Assembly: GCA_903858115.1 (NCBI GenBank) | Contig: CAIOHR010000380.1 | Coordinates: 1 to 64,000 of the forward strand | From: an uncultured Pirellula sp. | GTDB lineage: Bacteria > Planctomycetota > Planctomycetia > Pirellulales > Pirellulaceae | DNA length: 64,000 bases | Direction of reading: 5' to 3' | Shown here: one piece after another, positions 54,881 to 63,399 of the stretch | Layout of the letters: the number at the start of each line of letters is the position of its first letter | How positions within the stretch are numbered: position 1 is the first letter of the stretch | Notes under the pieces: generated by a model | Seen by the model: the letters and a program-made list of their open reading frames with translations, nothing else | The model's database searches: none | What the model was told of the DNA's origin: nothing | Translations under genes and position numbers: made by a program

Positions 54881-55300
54881 CTAACTCCCCTTCTCCTCGC
54901 TGCGAGGAGAAGGGGCCGGGGGATGAGGAGCTTGATCACCCATGAGCCGTCGCTTCAGAACAGCATCGATATCATGGATCACTCGTTGTGTATCTTGTTC
55001 GATCTCTCGGCTGGTGAATCGAATGACTTCGATCCCTTGTGCATTGAGCCATGCTGTTCGTTTTCGATCTTTCGCGATTCCTTCAGGAGTGAGGTGGGGT
55101 AGACCATCGCATTCGATGCAGAGTCTTGCTTCGGGACAATAGAAGTCGAGAATGTAAGGTTCTTTCACGTATTCGCGCCGGAACTAGGCACCGCATCGTT
55201 GTCGATTGCGAAGCAATTGCCACATTAGGAATCCAGCAGGTGTCGCAGCCCTCTTATGGTGCTTTGCAAAATCATGCGGGTCTTGCCATTCCATCGCCAT
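54881..55300 (-). pseudogene. DUF559 (PDDEXK, Vsr-like) nuclease gene with an in-frame stop
   Basis: Read from ATG 55298-55300 the frame has 139 codons and gives MEWQDPHDFAKHHKRAAT, then a match to the DUF559 start (RAATPAGFLMWQLLRNRQRC) followed by a TAG at codon 39 (plus-strand CTA 55184-55186). The match resumes at once with FRREYVKEPYILDFYCPEA, IECDGLPH and VIRFTSREIE. The stop replaces a residue that is usually Lys or Arg in the family, so one AAG-to-TAG change is enough to explain it. The downstream part could restart at GTG 55168. The PDDEXK core (D of YILDFYCPE, E-x-D of IECDG) is intact. The start codon lies in repeat copy 2 and the C-terminus in a palindrome. Confidence 0.85.
54886..54930. 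repeat. REP-like palindrome overlapping a gene end
   Basis: CCCCTTCTCCTCGC, GC and GCGAGGAGAAGGGG form a long perfect stem, extended by GCCGGGGGATGAGGAG. It is read through as the Pro/Ser-rich C-terminal codons of the DUF559 gene. It is the same palindrome family as in the 159-bp repeat. Confidence 0.8.
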
Positions 55301-55455
55301 ACTCGAACCTCCTCATCCCCCAACCCCTTCTCCTCCCGATTAGGAGAAGGGGAGCAAGAATATCAAGTCCTGAAACCAACTCCCCTTGGTCGTCGCCTCG
55401 AAGGAAGGAGAGTGAGAATAAATAATTCTAAATCCCCTTCTACTCGCTGTGGAGA
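55297..55455. repeat. 159-bp direct repeat, copy 2
   Basis: Nearly identical to 54651-54809. The copies lie 646 bases apart, flanking the DUF559 gene. The first palindrome is slightly decayed here (CCGATTAGGAG in place of CCGAGGAGGAG), so copy 1 is the better-preserved form. The start codon of the DUF559 frame falls in its first four bases. Confidence 0.9.
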
Positions 55456-55462
55456 CTGCTGA

Positions 55463-55492
55463 TTTAGCGAGCCGTTGGGCGCTAGCTAGCAT
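55463..55492. repeat. Short palindromic motif
   Basis: TAGCGAGCCGTTGGGCGCTA folds on TAGCG/CGCTA arms just after repeat copy 2. It is similar in style to short repeats scattered in planctomycete genomes, from memory. Confidence 0.4.
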
Positions 55493-55572
55493 TACCATCC
55501 CGGCCAAGTCCGCTTCTAACAAACCAATTGGGCAGTGCGGGCCTTTGGTTGAGGACGAAATTGCTCGCCGAT

Positions 55573-56364
55573 TTAGTACGGAAATCGCTTATCGAGTTCA
55601 GAACTGGACAATTCAACTAGGAACGTAGCGAGGCGCTCGACGAGTAGCTCCATACATCGTTCTCCTTTTTCCGAGGTTGCGGCGTGCGGATTTCCTGACC
55701 CCGTATTGGTTGTCAACAAATGCCACGGGCGAGTGATGGAAACCCAGCCGCGATTCACCGCTTCAAAGCGTGTCTCGGCCGTCGCTCCCTCATCTGCAGC
55801 CAGCGTACCATCGGGTTTATGTCGCACCAGCTCAGGAAAAAACGCCAAAGCGAATGACGTTTCCATTTCGCCCGCATGATCTTCCGGATGCTCGAAAATA
55901 GTCTTGTACACATCGGCCAGAACTCGAAACCAGTCGATCAAGAAAACTTGAATTCCTTCGCCAGCCAGTTCTCTCAATACAGGCTTGAGTTCATTCCCAC
56001 CGTGGCTATTGAGGAGGACGATTTTCTTGATTCCGTTGTTGTTGAGCGAATGAACAATATCCATGACGACTTGGCACAGCGTCGAAGGATTCAGATTGAT
56101 AGCGAGTGGCAATTCACGCATATTCGTTTGAACGCCAAACGGAAGGGTTGGCAGGAGCGTAATCCTGGCTCCTCGTTCATAGGCAACACGACACAATCGT
56201 TCACCAAGTATCGTGGCTTCGTAGATATCTGTGCCGTAGGGCAGATGCAAATTGTGCGGTTCTGTGGCACCGAAAGGAAGCATGGCTACCCGAATGCCCG
56301 CCTCCTTGATGAAACCATAATCGCATTCGGCAAGTACCCAAGGTTTCGGTAATTGGCTCGACAT
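55573..56364 (-). CDS. Creatininase-family amidohydrolase
   Basis: I use ATG 56364 (263 residues) because GGGGGA lies just upstream and the extra 22 residues of a longer frame look non-coding. Family motifs: VAMLPFGATEPHNLHLPYGTD near residues 27-46, with the metal-binding Glu, His and Asp; LPFGVQTNMRELPLAINL near 76-94; IVLLNSHGGNE near 121-131, a metal site; and HAGEMETS near 165. Members are zinc or manganese amidohydrolases acting on creatinine or on formamide-type intermediates such as those of riboflavin and mycofactocin pathways. The exact substrate is not readable. It is cytosolic and transcribed alone on the minus strand. Confidence 0.9.
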   Translation of the reverse strand: MSSQLPKPWVLAECDYGFIKEAGIRVAMLPFGATEPHNLHLPYGTDIYEATILGERLCRVAYERGARITLLPTLPFGVQTNMRELPLAINLNPSTLCQVVMDIVHSLNNNGIKKIVLLNSHGGNELKPVLRELAGEGIQVFLIDWFRVLADVYKTIFEHPEDHAGEMETSFALAFFPELVRHKPDGTLAADEGATAETRFEAVNRGWVSITRPWHLLTTNTGSGNPHAATSEKGERCMELLVERLATFLVELSSSELDKRFPY

Positions 56365-56469
56365 AGGGTCCCCCAATGTAGTGGATCGCTCCGCCGATCC
56401 AACTGCCTCGCTGCAACAGAATTGAAACAAAAACGTAAGGGTGCTGACCGACGAGCGGCCCGCACCCTT

Positions 56470-56540
56470 TCTAAGAATGACCGACGGAGCGGTCAGCGAC
56501 TATGTTCAGGCCGACGGAGCAGTCAGCGAATACTTTGAAC
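56470..56540. repeat. Twice-repeated hairpin motif between genes
   Basis: GACCGACGGAGCGGTC and GGCCGACGGAGCAGTC occur 33 bases apart, each followed by AGCGA. Each can form a short GACCG/CGGTC-like stem. They sit after the cyclophilin gene (minus) and may help end its transcription. Confidence 0.45.
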
Positions 56541-56546
56541 GATGAG

Positions 56547-57158
56547 CTACTTCTTGGCTTCGGCTTTGATTTCGCCGCAATCCTTGATAGTAATCGTTCC
56601 CTTTGTCTTGCCGCTTTGCGATCCAAGGCCTTCGATTTTCTTTACAACATCCATGCCTTCTGTTACTCGTCCGAACACGACGTGTCTGCCGTCGAGCCAA
56701 TCTGTTACAACGGTTGTAATGAAGAACTGAGAACCGTTCGTGTTCGGCCCTGCGTTCGCCATACTCAAGAGACCTGGTTCGTCATGCTTGAACTTGAAAG
56801 ACTCATCTGGGAACTTCGAGCCGTAAATGCTTTCGCCGCCCGTTCCATTGCCAGCGGTGAAGTCCCCGCCTTGCAACATGAAACTGGTAATGACTCGGTG
56901 GAAGCTGCTATCTTTGTAGTGCAAAGGTTTGCCGCTCTTTCCTTTCCCCTTCTCGCCGGTGCAAAGGCATCGAAAGTTTTCTACCGTCTTTGGAACATCG
57001 TCGCCAAAAAGCCCCATTACAATTCGGCCTGCGTCCTTGCCATCGATCGCAATGTCGAAGTAGACACTATGTGTGATCTTGCCATTTTTGGGAGATTCTG
57101 CTGCTGCCATTCCAATAAAACCAATCGTCATCAAAAGGGTAAGTGCAAGTAAACGCAT
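56547..57158 (-). CDS. Exported cyclophilin-type peptidyl-prolyl isomerase
   Basis: From ATG 57158 the protein has 203 residues; an ATG four codons upstream is possible. A clean signal peptide (MRLLALTLLMTIGFIGMAAA) sends it out of the cytoplasm. The cyclophilin domain has all the main parts: VYFDIAIDGKDAGRIVMGLF, FHRVITSFMLQGGDFTAGNG with the catalytic Arg, FITTVVTDWLDGRHVVFG with the Trp and His of the active site, and MANAGPNTNGSQFF. The divergent loop CTGEKGKGKSGKPLHY is typical of the larger cyclophilins of eukaryotes rather than short bacterial PpiA/B, an interesting feature. It would speed proline isomerisation in exported proteins. Confidence 0.94.
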   Translation of the reverse strand: MRLLALTLLMTIGFIGMAAAESPKNGKITHSVYFDIAIDGKDAGRIVMGLFGDDVPKTVENFRCLCTGEKGKGKSGKPLHYKDSSFHRVITSFMLQGGDFTAGNGTGGESIYGSKFPDESFKFKHDEPGLLSMANAGPNTNGSQFFITTVVTDWLDGRHVVFGRVTEGMDVVKKIEGLGSQSGKTKGTITIKDCGEIKAEAKK

Positions 57159-57327
57159 TTGAATTTCCATGTATCTGAGTAAATGGTCTCAGTTCACCAA
57201 TTGCGAACTTTCATTAGAAAAACTACCAGAATCCGAAAAAATTGACAACCGCCCTTCAGCCTGTGTTCTCCCAAGGTTGCGGCTGAATTGTGAAGGATCT
57301 TAACGAATCCTCCATAAGTCCCTCCGT

Positions 57328-60300
57328 TTATGGCCGGAGCTCCCGCAAAAAGAAGTAGGTCATCAATCGGTACTGATGAGCCGACTGTTCTGGGTCGGTT
57401 ATTCCATGCCGATTGTTTGGATAGACCATCAAATCAAATTGTTTACCTGCTTTTTGAAGCGCATGAACCAGTTGCATCGAGTTGGCCATATGGACATTGT
57501 CGTCTATCTCGCCGTGGATAATCATCAGCCTGCCGCTGAGGTTTTTCGCCGCTGCGACTGCTGAACTGGTCTTGTACCCCTCAGGGTTCAATTGCGGTGT
57601 CGACATATATCGTTCCGTATAGACAGAATCGTAGTTGTGCCAATCCGTTACTGGAGCACCCGCAATCCCTGCTCGAAAAAGTTTGCTGTGGGTCATCGCG
57701 TAGGCTGTGAAGTACCCGCCATAGCTCCACCCCCACATTCCAATTCGATCACCATCGACCCAATCCTGTTCTTTGAGCCAGCCAACGGCATCCTCAAGAT
57801 CCCGAAGTTCCGTAGATCCCATATCGCGATAAATCTTCCACGTGTCCGAATTTCCCTTGCCTAAAGCAGACCGATTGTCGCATAACAACACGGCAACACC
57901 TTGTTCCGCCATGAATCGATGCCATAGATCGCTGCGGTGAGTCCAAGAGTTCTCTACCGTCGGAGCTTGTGGTCCGCCATAAACATGAATCAGCACAGGG
58001 ATCTTGGCCTGCTTCTTCCGTTGCTCGAATTCCGTAGGCTTGTACAAGATCGACTGCATTTCGAATCCATCCCTCGCTGAGATGGTGAACAACTCTGGCG
58101 TTTGTGTCTTCACATAGTCAAATCGATCGCTCTTTGGACCACCGACATAACGAATGGGTTTGCCCACTTTGTCACAAAGCCACGGTTGTGTGGGATGACT
58201 CATATCGCTCCACGCATCAAAGAGATACTCACCCGAGGGATGAACACTGATCCGATGCGATCCGCTCTCAGAACCTAACGCACTTATTGTTTTATTCTTG
58301 ATGTCGATCGCAAGCACATCGGTGTTCGTTGGCGCCGATCGATGCGCCAAAACGATCACCTGACCACCATCTTTCGCCACCCAAGAAACTTCTTTGACAT
58401 CCCACGCACCTTCTGTCAAAGCCGTGCGTCGGCCATTGGGATCGTAATGATAAAGATGGCGTCTGCCACCGACGGAATCACTCATCCAAAGAAAGCTGCC
58501 GTCTGGAAGCCAACGTGGTTCATCGATCACATCTACCCAAGCTGGAGATCTTTCCTCCAAAAGCTTCTTCTGCTGTTTGGTCGCAACATCATAAGCCCAA
58601 ACATCAAGCATTGACTGGATTCGATTCTGCACTTGATACACAACATGGGTCGGATGGACACTCGACCACCCCACGCGAACGACCAACCGATCATCCGGAG
58701 CGTAATCGCTCAATGGGATCTCCGTTTGAGAACCAGTAGCAATTTCCAATACATGAAGGGTTACCAATGGATTGGGCTGCCCACTTTTAGGGTACCGCAT
58801 TTTCTCGATCGATTGGGCGAACGGAAGCGAGTTGTCCACCACGAAAGTGGGAACAGGGGTTTCATCCAGCCGAAGGTAAGCGATATGCTTTCCATCCGGG
58901 CTCCACCAATAGGATTTGAACTGTCCGCGTCCATATACTTCTTCCTGATAAACCCAATCCAGGTAACCATTGAGAATCTCTCCACCTCCATCCTTGGTGA
59001 GTTGCCGAGTCTCCGTTGATTCGCAATCGACGACCCAGATATTGTTCTCGTGAACGAACGCGACGTGAGAGCCGGTGGGGCTCAAGGCTGGCACTTGCTT
59101 CGTTTGTTTCGCATCGTGTGTCAGTTGCCGAACGCTATCCTGTGACGAACGGTACAAGTACAGATCCCCTTTGTGTTCAATCAAAGCGTTCTCGAATGTT
59201 GCGTCAAAAGCGCTCAAAGAATTCCGGTAGGATGCGGCTCGCTCGCTAAACGCCTGCAGCTTTGCCAAGGCATCCGCCAACTTACCCGGTCGGTCAAATG
59301 GTTGCATGGCTCCGGTTTGGCAGTCGACAGTGACAATTCGGTTATCGTGCTGGGCGATGTACTGCGCCTTGTCGGTAAGCCACTTTGGAAAGGGGGCAGC
59401 CATCCCAGAAAAGGAGACCCTGTCTTTGGAATAAAGCTTCTCTAGCGTGAGTGGTTCTTTGGCTACATCGCTAGGTTTCCGATCCAATAACTGGAGCGCA
59501 GGAAGCGTGCGACTGGACGCTCCACTAGGAAGGCTCGCTAAACGAATCACCGGATAATCACTCTCAGCCTGCAGGGACGGATCGAAAAAATTCCAGAACG
59601 CCAGCGAGTCGTCGGCATGAGGCTCCAACAGATACGTTGCGAGACCTCCCAACGGTTGTTGCGTTGGTACAAGCCAACCGCCTTGAGGGACCCACTCGAA
59701 AACCTCCTCGGCCACTTCAAATTTTTTGGGTTTATGGGCCTGAAAATCGGGTTGGTCCTTCGCGGAAACAATACGATAACGAGAGGCAGCTACTGCGGGC
59801 AATAGAGACTTAAGCTCGTGTTCTAGCATTTGAATTCCATGCAACCGGAGTCGACTCGCCACCCATGCTGCATCGTAAGGAATAAAGTAGTACTTCGGTG
59901 CATCGACTTGAGATACAGGCGCTCCGACGTTCCAGAGCTGCAAATCGAACTCTTGTTCGACCATCTCCGATTTTCTTTTTCGATCACGAGGCGTCGGAAA
60001 CTTGCTGCGACGGCTGGCGTCGGGCGTGGCGCTGGCATCTTCGATCCAGCGATAGCCGCCCACCTTGTACATTCCACTATCGGCTACGATCTTGGCCTGT
60101 ATCGGAAAGGCTTTCGTTGGAGTCGCGTTATCTTTCATCCAGCTCTGAATCTTGCTCGAATCCTTGAGCAATTGCTTCACACAGGATTCTACGAACATTT
60201 GAGTCGTATCGATACGCCGTTGATAACTCGCGTAAGAATACGACTCGACGAGAATACCGATCTTTCCTCGCAGCCCCATATACTCCGTGCTATAGCGTGG

Positions 60301-61254
60301 CTCGTGTCCAAAAGATTCCCAACGTTGATGATCAGCCGAAAAATTACCATAGTAGAAAATCGGTAACCCTGCTTGCTTGAGTTCCTCACCGACAATGGGC
60401 AAGAACTCTTTGCGAAGCCACGTGACGATCTTTTGGTTTGCGGCCGGATTGTGAGGAATGTCGTAGGTCAAATCGTATTGATGTAGGGAGCCGTTGGTTG
60501 TGTGACAATCGAAAAGCACATCCACATCCCAAGCATCGAATGCTCGAACTAGCGATCGCACTTCGGGCGAATCCAGTTTGATAAAGTCTCGATTCAAATC
60601 GAGCCCAGCAGCGTTCTCGCGTGTCCCCATACCGAGGATGGGTCCCTCCTGGCCTGGGCGATGAAGCGTACCAACTCGCTCGTTTCCGTCTGCATTGAAG
60701 TTTGGAAGGACAACGAAAACCGCTTTCTCAAGCTTGTCCATGAGATCGGCACGTGTGACCCAATCGCGAGCCATGGCGAGTACTGCTTCTTTGCTGTCGC
60801 ATTCGCCGCTATGAATCCCTCCCAAGACGAGAACCACCAGTCGCGGATCGTTGGCAGACAATGGCAGCGGGTTACTCGCTTCTTTGGAAAGAATGAGCGT
60901 ATAGAGTGGGCGACCTTCTGTGGTTTCTCCGATCGATGTTAGGTTTGCATGTGGACTGAACTCGTCGATCGCATTTAGGAAACTCAGCACTTGTGCTTCC
61001 GTCGCCGTCGCTTGGTAGTTAGAACTTTCCGCAATCGTCTTCAGCGATTGGATCCGACTGGCTGATTCTTGCCCAAGCAGAGATCCTGTGAGCGACCCAA
61101 GAATGGCGATTACGGAACCGAAGTACCAAATGGCATTCCGAGTAAAGACTAGTTGCTTGAAGACGGCGTTATTGAAGACGGCGTTATTGAATACGGCGTT
61201 ATTGAAGACAGTGTGATTGAAGACAGTGTGCTTGAACACAGTGCGCTTTGACAT
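57328..61254 (-). CDS. M14 carboxypeptidase - S9 dipeptidyl-peptidase fusion
   Basis: I start at ATG 61254 (1308 residues) because a longer frame would overlap the divergent gene. An odd N-terminus of VFNNA-type pentapeptide repeats (residues 3-33) precedes a hydrophobic segment ending SLLGQ. Then comes a zinc carboxypeptidase M14 domain: GGIHSGECDSKEA (His and Glu ligands), GLDLNRDF, FDCHTTNGS (third ligand) and ILVESYSY (catalytic Glu). Next is a DPP IV-like beta-propeller, and last an S9 domain with GWSYGGYFTAY (Ser), GEIDDNVH (Asp) and NNRHGI (His). All catalytic residues are present, so one exported protein should remove C-terminal and N-terminal ends of peptides. Confidence 0.93.
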   Translation of the reverse strand: MSKRTVFKHTVFNHTVFNNAVFNNAVFNNAVFKQLVFTRNAIWYFGSVIAILGSLTGSLLGQESASRIQSLKTIAESSNYQATATEAQVLSFLNAIDEFSPHANLTSIGETTEGRPLYTLILSKEASNPLPLSANDPRLVVLVLGGIHSGECDSKEAVLAMARDWVTRADLMDKLEKAVFVVLPNFNADGNERVGTLHRPGQEGPILGMGTRENAAGLDLNRDFIKLDSPEVRSLVRAFDAWDVDVLFDCHTTNGSLHQYDLTYDIPHNPAANQKIVTWLRKEFLPIVGEELKQAGLPIFYYGNFSADHQRWESFGHEPRYSTEYMGLRGKIGILVESYSYASYQRRIDTTQMFVESCVKQLLKDSSKIQSWMKDNATPTKAFPIQAKIVADSGMYKVGGYRWIEDASATPDASRRSKFPTPRDRKRKSEMVEQEFDLQLWNVGAPVSQVDAPKYYFIPYDAAWVASRLRLHGIQMLEHELKSLLPAVAASRYRIVSAKDQPDFQAHKPKKFEVAEEVFEWVPQGGWLVPTQQPLGGLATYLLEPHADDSLAFWNFFDPSLQAESDYPVIRLASLPSGASSRTLPALQLLDRKPSDVAKEPLTLEKLYSKDRVSFSGMAAPFPKWLTDKAQYIAQHDNRIVTVDCQTGAMQPFDRPGKLADALAKLQAFSERAASYRNSLSAFDATFENALIEHKGDLYLYRSSQDSVRQLTHDAKQTKQVPALSPTGSHVAFVHENNIWVVDCESTETRQLTKDGGGEILNGYLDWVYQEEVYGRGQFKSYWWSPDGKHIAYLRLDETPVPTFVVDNSLPFAQSIEKMRYPKSGQPNPLVTLHVLEIATGSQTEIPLSDYAPDDRLVVRVGWSSVHPTHVVYQVQNRIQSMLDVWAYDVATKQQKKLLEERSPAWVDVIDEPRWLPDGSFLWMSDSVGGRRHLYHYDPNGRRTALTEGAWDVKEVSWVAKDGGQVIVLAHRSAPTNTDVLAIDIKNKTISALGSESGSHRISVHPSGEYLFDAWSDMSHPTQPWLCDKVGKPIRYVGGPKSDRFDYVKTQTPELFTISARDGFEMQSILYKPTEFEQRKKQAKIPVLIHVYGGPQAPTVENSWTHRSDLWHRFMAEQGVAVLLCDNRSALGKGNSDTWKIYRDMGSTELRDLEDAVGWLKEQDWVDGDRIGMWGWSYGGYFTAYAMTHSKLFRAGIAGAPVTDWHNYDSVYTERYMSTPQLNPEGYKTSSAVAAAKNLSGRLMIIHGEIDDNVHMANSMQLVHALQKAGKQFDLMVYPNNRHGITDPEQSAHQYRLMTYFFLRELRP
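61154..61243. repeat. 15-bp tandem repeat, six units
   Basis: Six imperfect 15-bp units (consensus TTATTGAAGACGGCG) run head to tail at 61154-61243. They encode the pentapeptide pattern VF(N/K)(N/H/Q)(A/T) at the start of the M14-S9 fusion. The middle units are nearly identical; the outer ones have diverged. Because the unit is a multiple of three, copy-number change would not shift the frame. Confidence 0.9.
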
Positions 61255-61445
61255 GGAGGGCTTTCCGACTCGAAGGGAAGTCAATGAAAATTGTGACAGT
61301 TTTGGGAAGCAGGTTTCGATTTGACTGGCTAAGGTGAGGAGGGTTGGTATCTTACTCTGGATTCCAGTTTGTACCAACAAAAAGTCGAGAAGGTGCCGTG
61401 GTAACGATTCGGACACCGATCGAGCGAAAAAACGAGACGACAACT

Positions 61446-62492
61446 ATGTTCCTGAGTGGTCTTAATTGCTTAGATAATTGCGCGAGATTCGTTCTTCGAA
61501 TCGCATCGATTCCGATACTCGTCGGGTTGGGATGTGCACCTGTTTTTGCGGACCAACCCCCGGAGCCCCTCGCGATCGCGACGTGGAACTTGGAATGGTT
61601 CTTCGATGATTTCAAGGCAAATAATCGAAGCGATGTGGCTAAAGAACAATCAGCCCCAAGTCGAGAGGAATGGGACTGGAAGCTTTACACGGTCGCGGCG
61701 GCGATTGCAAAATTCAAACCGACGATTCTTGCGGTACAAGAGATCGAGGATAGAAATGTAATGCAGGCGTTGACCAAAGCACTAAAAGAAAAGCATGACC
61801 TAAACTACCGAGTCGCATTCATCGATGGATTCGATAGCGGTACAGAGCAGGACGTAGCGATAATCTTTCAATCAGGTTTGGTGGAGTTCTCACGACGAGA
61901 ACAAACGAGCGAGATGTTTCGTTCCAACGAGTATTACAATTTGTCGAAACACATGTTTGCGCGTTTCGAGTGGCAGGTTGGAGATCGGACGGAGTATCTG
62001 ACCATTCTCAATATGCATCTGCGAGCGACAGCCGATGCGGCGGATCTTCGGAAACGGCAGTGCAAATTAGCCCACGCTTGGGTAAAGTCTCGCGTTGAAG
62101 CAGGCGAGAATGTTATCGTCCTAGGGGACTTGAACGTCGAAGAATCCGTTGGAGCTGTTCAACCTGACGGAGATGGGATGCATTTACTACTCGGCCGTCA
62201 CACGCCATCAGAATCCGATGACCTCATCGATTTGCTAGAAAAGTCGGAATCGCCAAAGCAATCGACCCATCTGATTCTGGATAAACAATTCGATCGCATA
62301 TTGGTATCGCCCAAGATGCTATCTGCTTCCCCAACTGGTATTCAATTTCAATCGATCGAAGTGCTATCGCGATTCAATGTTCGCGGCAACGGCCCCGATT
62401 TGGACCATTGGGATACTCGCTTCACAAAGGACCGTGCCGAACGCGATATCAGCGACCACCATCCCGTGATGGCAACCTTTGTGATTCGATAG
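61446..62492 (+). CDS. Exported endonuclease/exonuclease/phosphatase-family protein
   Basis: I start at ATG 61446 (348 residues), which gives a signal sequence ending VFADQ near residue 36 that contains an LVGLGC stretch and so could instead be a lipoprotein signal. EEP-fold motifs follow: IATWNLEWFFDD near 43, AVQEIEDR near 97 with the metal-binding Glu, LTILNMHLRA near 183 with the catalytic His, VIVLGDLNVEE near 224 and DISDHHPVMATF at the end. The family covers DNases, sphingomyelinases and phosphatases that cleave phosphodiesters; the GDLN and SDHHP set is complete, so it should be active. It is divergent from the M14-S9 gene. Confidence 0.9.
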   Translation: MFLSGLNCLDNCARFVLRIASIPILVGLGCAPVFADQPPEPLAIATWNLEWFFDDFKANNRSDVAKEQSAPSREEWDWKLYTVAAAIAKFKPTILAVQEIEDRNVMQALTKALKEKHDLNYRVAFIDGFDSGTEQDVAIIFQSGLVEFSRREQTSEMFRSNEYYNLSKHMFARFEWQVGDRTEYLTILNMHLRATADAADLRKRQCKLAHAWVKSRVEAGENVIVLGDLNVEESVGAVQPDGDGMHLLLGRHTPSESDDLIDLLEKSESPKQSTHLILDKQFDRILVSPKMLSASPTGIQFQSIEVLSRFNVRGNGPDLDHWDTRFTKDRAERDISDHHPVMATFVIR

Positions 62493-62520
62493 TTGAAATT
62501 CTAAGATTGAAAAATATAGA

Positions 62521-63399
62521 TTGAAAACAAAGTCCGTCGGTCAACAGATCCAAGCTGCCATTCTACTGGAAGCCTCCACTATCAAATTAGGGAATGTTCA
62601 TCCAACCGCTTCCTTTGTAGATATGGAGTATGACCACTTTATACATGCTGCTGATGCTATCGGTCAATCGATCGACCGATGCTTGGCGGCTTCGAATGAC
62701 GCCGCATGTCAATCAACCGTTGGCGTATTGGTTGTCGAAGCGACCAAGGCAATGGTGGACCACGTTGGCAGAAATACTAGTCTCGGGACAATTCTCCTGA
62801 TCGCCCCGCTCGTTGGATGCACGGATCGGAGGCAATTGCAGGCTAGGTTATCCGTCCTCACACCAGAAGATGCAGCACATGTGTATGAAGCGATCCGAAT
62901 GGCCAAGCCGGGTGGTATCGGGACGAGTGATGAACACGATGTGCATGCAGATGCACCTTTGGATTTAATGATCGCTATGAAGCATGCGGCGGCGTATGAT
63001 GATGTCGCTCTTCAATACGCCACAGACTATGAACTGGTGTTTCAAGGATTGGAGTCGTATCGAAAGTTGGTTGCACCATCGCTGCATCAAGAGGATTTAA
63101 CACCCGTCCAGCAACTGCAGCTTCAATGGATGTCGAAACGGGTGGACAGTTTGATCGCCAGAAAGGGAGGGCTGAAGCTTGCGGAAGAAGTCCGTATGCG
63201 AGCAAGTCTCGTCAACGACGCTTGGTTGGCCCGGGCCTCAGGCTGGCGAGAATCTTGGCAATCGCTCGATTCTTGGATGAGACAGCAAGTTTCCAGTGAT
63301 AGAAAGCAACTCGCCAACCCCGGTACCATCGCCGACTTGATCGCAGCAGTCCTTTTTTTGGATAGTCATATTCAATCCAGTTTAGAGTCAGAATTATGA
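62521..63399 (+). CDS. CitG/MdcB-like triphosphoribosyl-dephospho-CoA synthase homologue
   Basis: The protein has 292 residues from a TTG start, with no strong ribosome site, so the start is uncertain. The match is to COG1767: LLEASTIKLGNVHPTASFVDM near residues 17-37 corresponds to the EV-xx-KPGxVx blocks, then VGVLVVEATKAMVDHVGRNTSLGTILLIAPLV near 75-105 and the PGGIGTSDEHDVH motif near 130. True CitG proteins activate citrate lyase; planctomycetes and methanogens carry a distant version thought to belong to tetrahydromethanopterin C1 metabolism. No citrate lyase genes are nearby, so the C1 version is likelier (inference). It overlaps the methyltransferase gene by ATGA. Confidence 0.8.
   Translation: MKTKSVGQQIQAAILLEASTIKLGNVHPTASFVDMEYDHFIHAADAIGQSIDRCLAASNDAACQSTVGVLVVEATKAMVDHVGRNTSLGTILLIAPLVGCTDRRQLQARLSVLTPEDAAHVYEAIRMAKPGGIGTSDEHDVHADAPLDLMIAMKHAAAYDDVALQYATDYELVFQGLESYRKLVAPSLHQEDLTPVQQLQLQWMSKRVDSLIARKGGLKLAEEVRMRASLVNDAWLARASGWRESWQSLDSWMRQQVSSDRKQLANPGTIADLIAAVLFLDSHIQSSLESEL

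Noticed and set aside
61255..61443. Longer N-terminus of the M14-S9 fusion
   Set aside because: It would overlap the divergent gene's promoter and adds 63 residues before the repeat and signal segment.
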